Below, piece by piece: positions 58,558 through 64,000 of a stretch of 64,000 bases of DNA. The first letter of the stretch is position 1, and every line of letters begins with the position of its first letter. A program made the translations under genes and the position numbers. The notes under the pieces were generated by a model. That model was not told where the DNA came from and searched no databases. It saw only the letters and a list, made by a program, of their open reading frames with translations. Source of the stretch: Rahnella victoriana (GTDB lineage Bacteria > Pseudomonadota > Gammaproteobacteria > Enterobacterales > Enterobacteriaceae); the NCBI RefSeq assembly GCF_004330295.1, contig NZ_SJOJ01000022.1, positions 27,958 to 91,957 on the forward strand. The letters are read 5' to 3'.

Positions 58558-59817
58558 TTACGCGAGGCTGGCCGGATCCTGTTCCACCGGCGGTTCGCCT
58601 GCCGTTTTTTTCGGTGGCAGCAAGCCGTCGGCGCGGAACATCGCTTTAATGCCACGCACGGCCTGACGGATCCTGTCCTGGTTTTCGATCAGCGCGAAAC
58701 GCACGTGCGTATCGCCGTAATCACCGAAACCAATGCCCGGCGACACACACACTTTGGCGTCGGCCAGCAGGCGTTTGGCAAATTCCAGCGAACCTAAATG
58801 CGCATAAGCTGGCGGAATTTTAGCCCAGACGTACATCGAGGCTTTCGGATTTTCCACCATCCAGCCCGCCTCATGCAGACCGCGCACCAGCACGTTGCGG
58901 CGCTGACGATATTGCTCGGCAATGTCTTTCACGCATTGCTGATCGCCTTCCAGCGCAGCAATCGCCGCCACCTGCAACGGCGTGAAGGTGCCGTAATCGT
59001 GATAACTTTTGATGCGCGCCAGCGCGCTGACCAGCTCCGGGTTACCGACCATAAAGCCGATACGCCAGCCCGCCATGTTGTAACTTTTCGACAGCGTGAA
59101 GAATTCCACTGCGATGTCTTTTGCGCCCGGCACCTGCATGATCGAAGGCGCTTTCCAGCCGTCATACACAATATCGGCGTACGCCAGATCGTGGATCACC
59201 AGCACGTTATATTGTTTGGCCAGTGCCACCACGCGCTCGAAGAAATCCAGTTCCACGCACTGCGCCGTCGGGTTGGACGGGAAGCCGAGGATCATCATTT
59301 TCGGACGCGGAATGGTTTCGCGAATGGCTTTTTCCAGCTCAGCAAAGAAATCCACCCCTTCGGCCAGTGGCACGGAACGCACCTGCGCACCGGCAATCAC
59401 CGCGCCATAAATGTGGATCGGATAACTTGGGTTAGGCACCAGCACGGTATCGCCGTGGTCGAGGGTCGCCAGCATCAGGTGTGCCAGCCCTTCTTTCGAA
59501 CCGATGGTGACGATAGCTTCGCTTTCAGGGTCGATATCCACCTGATAACGATCGGCATACCAGCGGGAAATCGCGCGACGCAGACGCGGAATACCGCGTG
59601 AGGTCGAGTAACCGTGAGTGTCTTCACGCTGCGCCACCTGCACCAGTTTTTCCACAATGTGTGGCGGTGTCGGGCCGTCAGGGTTACCCATGCTGAAATC
59701 GATAATGTCTTCGCCACGATGACGGGCGGCCATTTTCAGCTCAGCAGTAATGTTGAAAACATAAGGGGGAAGACGATCAATACGTGAAAAACGACGGGGT
59801 GAACTGGAATCAGCCAT
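58558..59817 (-). CDS. alaC: Alanine transaminase AlaC
   Basis: AlaC is a PLP-dependent class I aminotransferase that makes alanine from pyruvate and glutamate. The conserved PLP lysine lies in [16 protein letters not shown], with [19 protein letters not shown] and [18 protein letters not shown] upstream and the C-terminal Arg in [15 protein letters not shown] chose 59817, with AGAGGAA upstream; the longer frame to 59988 overlaps the leader. Length is 419 residues (E. coli 412). ypdA and ypdB, its usual neighbours, lie to the right. Confidence 0.93.
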   Translation of the reverse strand: MADSSSPRRFSRIDRLPPYVFNITAELKMAARHRGEDIIDFSMGNPDGPTPPHIVEKLVQVAQREDTHGYSTSRGIPRLRRAISRWYADRYQVDIDPESEAIVTIGSKEGLAHLMLATLDHGDTVLVPNPSYPIHIYGAVIAGAQVRSVPLAEGVDFFAELEKAIRETIPRPKMMILGFPSNPTAQCVELDFFERVVALAKQYNVLVIHDLAYADIVYDGWKAPSIMQVPGAKDIAVEFFTLSKSYNMAGWRIGFMVGNPELVSALARIKSYHDYGTFTPLQVAAIAALEGDQQCVKDIAEQYRQRRNVLVRGLHEAGWMVENPKASMYVWAKIPPAYAHLGSLEFAKRLLADAKVCVSPGIGFGDYGDTHVRFALIENQDRIRQAVRGIKAMFRADGLLPPKKTAGEPPVEQDPASLA

Positions 59818-59936
59818 AATTTCCTCTGGGATACGTAAGCGCCCGGACCGTCCGAGCGACGCTGGCCGCGGAACGGCCTTCAACGAACATAACGCAGGGG
59901 AAAAGCACTGTCGAGAGAGTGAGCACTCTTTTTTTT

Positions 59937-60473
59937 CTACGGGCGCGGATCGGTCGCCAGCAGTCCGAGCAGCCAGTCGTTTTTCCACTCATCGCCAATG
60001 CGGTAGCTGTCCCGCAACCGGCCTTCCATCTGAAACCCGCACTTTTCCAGCACGCGGCGCGACGCCTCGTTGCCTTCCAGCACGTTAGCCTGCAAACGGT
60101 GAAAGCCGCAGTGGTCAAACGCAAAGTTCAGCACTTCGCGCAGGGATTCCACCGCATAGCCTTTGCGCTGATGTTCCGGTGCCAGAATGAAGCCGACTTC
60201 GCCCTGCTTATACGGCCGCCAGTCCGGGAAAAAGCCGGTCAGCCCCACCGCCGCGCCGGTCTCTTTTTCGCGGATCAGCAAACACAGCCAGAAATCACTG
60301 TAGCGATCCCAGTTACCGAGACGCTGTTCAAACCGGCTGTGAACCTGCGCGTGCGTTTCAATATCGCCGATAAAGCGCATAACGTCCGGAGTCTGGTACA
60401 GCCGCAAGAAAAACGCCCAGTCGTCAGCCTGGAGGGGCTGCATGATCAGCCGCGGCGTGGATAACGAAATCAT
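59937..60473 (-). CDS. GNAT acetyltransferase (RimJ/RimL-like)
   Basis: A 178-residue GNAT of the RimJ/RimL-like subfamily that acetylates proteins or small molecules. The N-terminal start [20 protein letters not shown] is typical of this subfamily. The acetyl-CoA motif is [20 protein letters not shown], followed by [20 protein letters not shown]. Substrate is unknown. It is 119 bp upstream of alaC on the same strand and could be cotranscribed with it. Confidence 0.85.
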   Translation of the reverse strand: MISLSTPRLIMQPLQADDWAFFLRLYQTPDVMRFIGDIETHAQVHSRFEQRLGNWDRYSDFWLCLLIREKETGAAVGLTGFFPDWRPYKQGEVGFILAPEHQRKGYAVESLREVLNFAFDHCGFHRLQANVLEGNEASRRVLEKCGFQMEGRLRDSYRIGDEWKNDWLLGLLATDPRP

Positions 60474-60587
60474 GTCGGAATGTGCTCCTGTGTGTGCCGA
60501 TGGTGAAAGTCTGACCTTTTACATATAATAACCGCTGAATCCATTTGGCATGCTTATCTTTCAAGCGTGCAAAGAGTTAAATCTGCC

Positions 60588-62306
60588 ATGCCTCACATGT
60601 TCGACATGCTGCTGGCGGTCTTTGACCGTGCGGCGCTGATGCTCATCTGTCTGTTTTTCCTCACGCGGACCCCGCTGTTCCGTAAACTGCTGCACAAAGA
60701 AAATGAGACCCACACGCCGCTGGAACTGACGGCGGTCACCGCCATTTTCTCGCTGTTCGCCATTTTCGGTACGCTGTCCGGGATAAACGTCGAAGGGTCG
60801 CTGATTAACGTGCGCACCATCGCCATCATGTCCGGCGGCATCCTGTTCGGGCCGTGGGTCGGCATCATTACCGGCGTGATTTCAGGCACCCACCGTTTCC
60901 TGATCGACATTCACGGGCCGACCTCCATCCCCTGTCTGATCACCAGTATTACCGCAGGTTTCCTCTCCGGCTACATCAATAAAAAAGTCAAAAAAACGCT
61001 GCACTGGAAAGTCGGCATTATCGCCGGGATGTTGTGTGAAACGCTGACCATGATCCTGATTTTGCTGATGGCGCGGCCGTTTTCGCTCGGGCTGGATATC
61101 GTGATGAATATCGCCGCCCCGCTGATCCTGGGGGCGAGCTCCATCGGTCTGATCGTGCTGCTGGTACAAAGTGTCGAGGATGAAAAAGAGGTGATCGCCG
61201 CCCGGCAGGCACGGCTGGCACTGGATATCGCCAATAAAACGCTGCCCTATTTCCGTAATATCGAGGGCCGTAATATTAACGCCGACTCTCTGGCCAGCAT
61301 TTGCCGGATTATCCGCGAGGATATCGACGCCGATGCAGTAGCCATTACCGACACCAAAAACATTCTGGCGTACGTCGGTGTGGGCGCGGAAGAATACAAT
61401 ATCGGCCATGAAACCCTCAGCGACATCACCAAAGCCACGCTGGAAAGCGGCCAGATCACCGTCAAAAACAATGACGAAATGCACCGCACGCCGCAGATCC
61501 ACTCGCTGATCATCATCCCGCTGTGGGAAAAAGGCGAAGTGACCGGCTCGCTGAAAATTTATTATTGCGACCCGCACCGCATCACCTATTCGCTGAAAGT
61601 GATGGCGATCGGGCTGTCGCAGATTATGTCGACGCAGATGGAAGTGTCGCGCACGGAACAGTTGCGCGAGATGGCCAACAAAGCCGAGATGCGGGCATTG
61701 CAGAGCAAGATAAACCCGCATTTTCTGTTTAACGCGCTGAATGCCATTTCATCCTCAATCCGCGTACGTCCTGACGTGGCGCGCCAGCTGATCATCAACC
61801 TTTCCCGTTATCTGCGTTATAACCTGGAACTGAATGACGAGCTGATTGATCTGCGCAAAGAGCTGCATCAGGTACAGGATTATATCGCCATCGAACAGGC
61901 GCGGTTTGGCAGCAAACTGACGGTGATTTATGACATTGATGATGATATTTCGGTGAAAATCCCCAGCCTGCTGATCCAGCCGCTGGTGGAAAACGCCATC
62001 GTGCACGGCATCCAGAAATGCAGCGGCAAAGGCGTGGTGGTGATTTCGGTGAAACATCAGGCCGAAGGCATTAAGGTTTCCGTGAAAGACACCGGCCACG
62101 GCATTAATCAGGAAACCATTGACCGCGTGGCGCGCAATGAAATGCCGGGCAATAAAATCGGCCTGCTGAATGTGCACCACCGTGTCTCGCTGTTGTACGG
62201 CCAGGGTCTGACGATCCGCCGTCTTGAGCCGGGCACCGATATTTCGTTTGTGATTACCCATGCGCCTGCGAAGGTCACACAAGCCCCTGAGAGCAAAATC
62301 GCCTGA
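60588..62306 (+). CDS. ypdA: Pyruvate-sensing histidine kinase YpdA (PyrS)
   Basis: YpdA is an inner-membrane LytS-type sensor kinase that responds to high pyruvate and phosphorylates YpdB. About six N-terminal membrane segments (5TM-5TMR LYT-type, residues ~5-200) are followed by a GAF domain and a His-kinase domain with [16 protein letters not shown] (phospho-His), plus [16 protein letters not shown] and DTGHGIN in the ATPase part. The start at 60588 (MPHMFDML) is chosen from E. coli; GTG at 60567 is less likely. Length is 572 residues (E. coli 565). ypdB follows 64 bp downstream. Confidence 0.93.
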   Translation: MPHMFDMLLAVFDRAALMLICLFFLTRTPLFRKLLHKENETHTPLELTAVTAIFSLFAIFGTLSGINVEGSLINVRTIAIMSGGILFGPWVGIITGVISGTHRFLIDIHGPTSIPCLITSITAGFLSGYINKKVKKTLHWKVGIIAGMLCETLTMILILLMARPFSLGLDIVMNIAAPLILGASSIGLIVLLVQSVEDEKEVIAARQARLALDIANKTLPYFRNIEGRNINADSLASICRIIREDIDADAVAITDTKNILAYVGVGAEEYNIGHETLSDITKATLESGQITVKNNDEMHRTPQIHSLIIIPLWEKGEVTGSLKIYYCDPHRITYSLKVMAIGLSQIMSTQMEVSRTEQLREMANKAEMRALQSKINPHFLFNALNAISSSIRVRPDVARQLIINLSRYLRYNLELNDELIDLRKELHQVQDYIAIEQARFGSKLTVIYDIDDDISVKIPSLLIQPLVENAIVHGIQKCSGKGVVVISVKHQAEGIKVSVKDTGHGINQETIDRVARNEMPGNKIGLLNVHHRVSLLYGQGLTIRRLEPGTDISFVITHAPAKVTQAPESKIA

Positions 62307-62370
62307 CCCGCAGAACGCCTTTTGATTTACCCGCCCGCCTTTCGGGCCATCGCACCAGGGAGATAATTCA

Positions 62371-63141
62371 GTGAAAGCAATTATCGTCGAAGATGAAGTA
62401 CCGGCTCAGGAAGAGCTGAGTTATCTGATCAATACGCACAGCAGCATCACCATCGACGCTGTCTTTGATGACGGGCTGGACGTGCTCAAATACCTGCAAT
62501 CGCATGAAGTGGACGCGATTTTTCTCGATATCAGCATCCCTTCCCTTGATGGCGTCTTACTGGCGCAGAACATCAGTAAGTTCGCGCATAAGCCGTATAT
62601 CGTGTTCATCACGGCATATAAGGAACACGCCGCCGAAGCCTTTGAAATCGAGGCGTTTGATTACATTCTCAAGCCTTATCACGAGTCACGTATCGTCACC
62701 ATGCTGCAAAAGCTGGAGATGCATTTTCGTCGCGATAAAGAGCTGGCGGTGAAGGAGCCGGGCGATAAACAGGAAGGCATCACGCCCGTCGCGGGCAATA
62801 CGCCGCGCGTCAGTCACAGCATCAATCTGATCAAAGATGAGCGGATAATCGTCACCGACATCAATGATATTTATTACGCCGCCGCGCAGGAAAAAGTCAC
62901 GCAGGTCTACACCCGCAAAGAAGAATTCACCATGCCGATGAATATCACCGAATTATGCAACCGCCTGCCGGAAGAGCATTTTTTTCGCTGTCACCGGTCA
63001 TATTGCGTGAATCTGTCGAAAATCCGCGAGATCGTGCCGTGGTTTAATAACACCTATATTTTGCGCTTAAGTGATCTGGATTTTGAAGTGCCGGTGAGCA
63101 GGAGCAAGGTGAAGGAATTCAGACAGTTAATGCGGTTTTGA
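62371..63141 (+). CDS. ypdB: LytTR response regulator YpdB (PyrR)
   Basis: YpdB activates transport genes such as yhjX in E. coli when YpdA senses pyruvate. An N-terminal receiver domain has the phospho-Asp53 in VDAIFLDISIPSLDG and the Lys in YILKPY. A linker of about 30 residues, then a LytTR DNA-binding domain (IIVTDINDIYYAAAQEKVT, HFFRCHRSYCVNLSKI). The start is GTG preceded by AGGGAG. Length is 256 residues, longer than E. coli (244) because of the linker. Confidence 0.93.
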   Translation: MKAIIVEDEVPAQEELSYLINTHSSITIDAVFDDGLDVLKYLQSHEVDAIFLDISIPSLDGVLLAQNISKFAHKPYIVFITAYKEHAAEAFEIEAFDYILKPYHESRIVTMLQKLEMHFRRDKELAVKEPGDKQEGITPVAGNTPRVSHSINLIKDERIIVTDINDIYYAAAQEKVTQVYTRKEEFTMPMNITELCNRLPEEHFFRCHRSYCVNLSKIREIVPWFNNTYILRLSDLDFEVPVSRSKVKEFRQLMRF

Positions 63142-63379
63142 TGTGGGGCTGACGGGTTTTGAGGCGGAGGGCGTTATCTTTTGGCGTCCGACTCTGAATT
63201 ATTACAAAAATGTCATTAACCCGTCATCCTCAGGTTAGCCAGTAATAAGTAGACTTTGTTTCGTCAGGACAGAGGATATTTTGCACTTTCTCATGTCTGT
63301 GATGAGAAAAACCTAAATATACCTCTGCCAAATATTCTGCGTTATTAACAAATAACATTGAGTTCAAAAGGACGAACAT

Positions 63380-63787
63380 ATGTTTAAAAAGAAATTATTA
63401 CTCGCCGGTATTATCAATGCGCTGTGTCTGACCTCTGCCTTTGCAGCAAACCCTCTTAGCGTCCACGTTCTGAACCTGCAAAACGGACTGCCATCACAGG
63501 GGGTAAGCGTATCGCTTGAGAAGCAGGAAGGTAACAAATGGGTGCAACTGAGCAGTGGCGTGACCAATGAGCAGGGACGAATTCCGGCGCTGTATCCCAA
63601 TGAAAATGTGATGGAGAAAGGTAATTATCGGGTAACGTTTAAAACCGGCGAATGGTTTGAAAAACATCATACCGCTTCATTTTTCCCGGAAATCCCGGTT
63701 ATTTTTAAAGCCGATGGCTCAGTGCCTCACTATCACATCCCTCTGCTTGTCAGCCCTTACGGTTTCTCGACCTATCGCGGGAATTAA
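63380..63787 (+). CDS. hiuH: Periplasmic 5-hydroxyisourate hydrolase (transthyretin-like)
   Basis: HIU hydrolase converts 5-hydroxyisourate, the product of urate oxidation, to OHCU. A Sec signal peptide (MFKKKLLLAGIINALCLTSA) is followed by the transthyretin-like fold. Active-site residues are in LSVHVLNLQNG (His), the FFPEIPV stretch, HYHIPLLVSPYG (His pair) and the C-terminal signature STYRGN, close to the family YRGS/T end. Length is 135 residues (E. coli YedX/HiuH 137). No other urate-pathway gene is visible nearby. Confidence 0.9.
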   Translation: MFKKKLLLAGIINALCLTSAFAANPLSVHVLNLQNGLPSQGVSVSLEKQEGNKWVQLSSGVTNEQGRIPALYPNENVMEKGNYRVTFKTGEWFEKHHTASFFPEIPVIFKADGSVPHYHIPLLVSPYGFSTYRGN

Positions 63788-63838
63788 AGTCAGAAAAGAA
63801 ATCATGATGGGCAAGATGAACCTGAGTGCGGCTTCATG

Positions 63839-63908
63839 CTAAATCTCGGGTGAGGTTCCTTGCTCCTCCCATACTAAATCTCAGGCGGGTTTTATTGCTC
63901 CTCCCCCT
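63839..63908 (+). repeat. Short imperfect tandem repeat preceding repeat copy 3
   Basis: Two units of about 35 bp begin CTAAATCTCGGGTGAGG and CTAAATCTCAGGCGGG and end GCTCCTCCC. The second unit runs into the left arm of the dispersed element. Confidence 0.5.
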
Positions 63909-64000
63909 GCGAAGGGGGAGGTCGGGAGGGGGTTTTAAGGCTAAACCTTGCTAAAGCACACTTCAACTTATTGAATTTGACCTTAATACCCCACCCCAAC
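63897..64000. repeat. Dispersed GC-rich inverted-repeat element, copy 3 (cut by window edge)
   Basis: The left arm starts at 63897 with the CCCCTGCGAAGGGG hairpin, and the junction TTAATACCCCACCCC lies at 63983. The right hairpin is beyond the edge. The arm-to-arm spacer is 18 bp longer than in copy 1. Confidence 0.7.

Overview
The window is a stretch of chromosome from an enterobacterium (order Enterobacterales). Gene content and the near-identity of many products to Escherichia coli proteins support this: FadL/FadI/FadJ, MlaA, NlpA, YfdC next to tRNA-Arg(CCU), AlaC-YpdA-YpdB, curli and formate hydrogenlyase. Separate ccmH and ccmI genes, ERIC repeats and a second, GC-rich 110-bp dispersed repeat differ from E. 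coli. They suggest a Yersiniaceae-type genome such as Rahnella, Ewingella, Rouxiella or Serratia; that placement is inference. No phage, plasmid, CRISPR array or insertion sequence is visible.

Layout. 1-3.9 kb: fatty-acid uptake and anaerobic-type beta-oxidation (fadJ', fadI, yfcZ, fadL) with FadR-type operators. 3.9-12.1 kb: mlaA and a complete cytochrome c maturation operon ccmABCDEFGHI, interrupted by an ERIC element between ccmB and ccmC. 12.3-15.7 kb: yfdC, argW tRNA, nlpA, an AT-rich orphan membrane protein and an acetyltransferase. 15.7-21.9 kb: a catabolic locus with three Gfo/Idh/MocA oxidoreductases, a GPH-family symporter and a divergent LacI-type regulator. 22-26 kb: yghU, a YghX-type hydrolase, holE, and a LysR/carboxymuconolactone decarboxylase/tautomerase group.

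26-46.8 kb is the centrepiece: one contiguous formate hydrogenlyase (FHL-1) block. On the minus strand lie hypABCDE and fhlA; on the plus strand hycABCDEFGHI, hydN, fdhF, hypF and a NiCoT nickel permease. It holds the hydrogenase-3 structural genes, the large-subunit protease, all six Hyp maturation proteins, the activator, the repressor-like HycA, the formate dehydrogenase and a nickel importer. Sigma-54 type promoters and repeated FhlA-like operators mark its transcription units. The formate dehydrogenase has cysteine (TGT) where E. coli FdhF has selenocysteine, so this FHL does not need the selenium-insertion machinery for that residue.

46.8-51.6 kb: the curli locus (csgBAC and divergent csgDEFG) with a long shared regulatory region. 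51.7-58.4 kb: a LysR/secreted hydrolase/MFS group, an NTF2-fold protein, a DUF4153 membrane protein and a cytochrome b561. 58.5-63.8 kb: alaC, an acetyltransferase, the pyruvate-sensing two-component pair ypdA-ypdB and a periplasmic 5-hydroxyisourate hydrolase. A third copy of the 110-bp repeat runs off the right edge.
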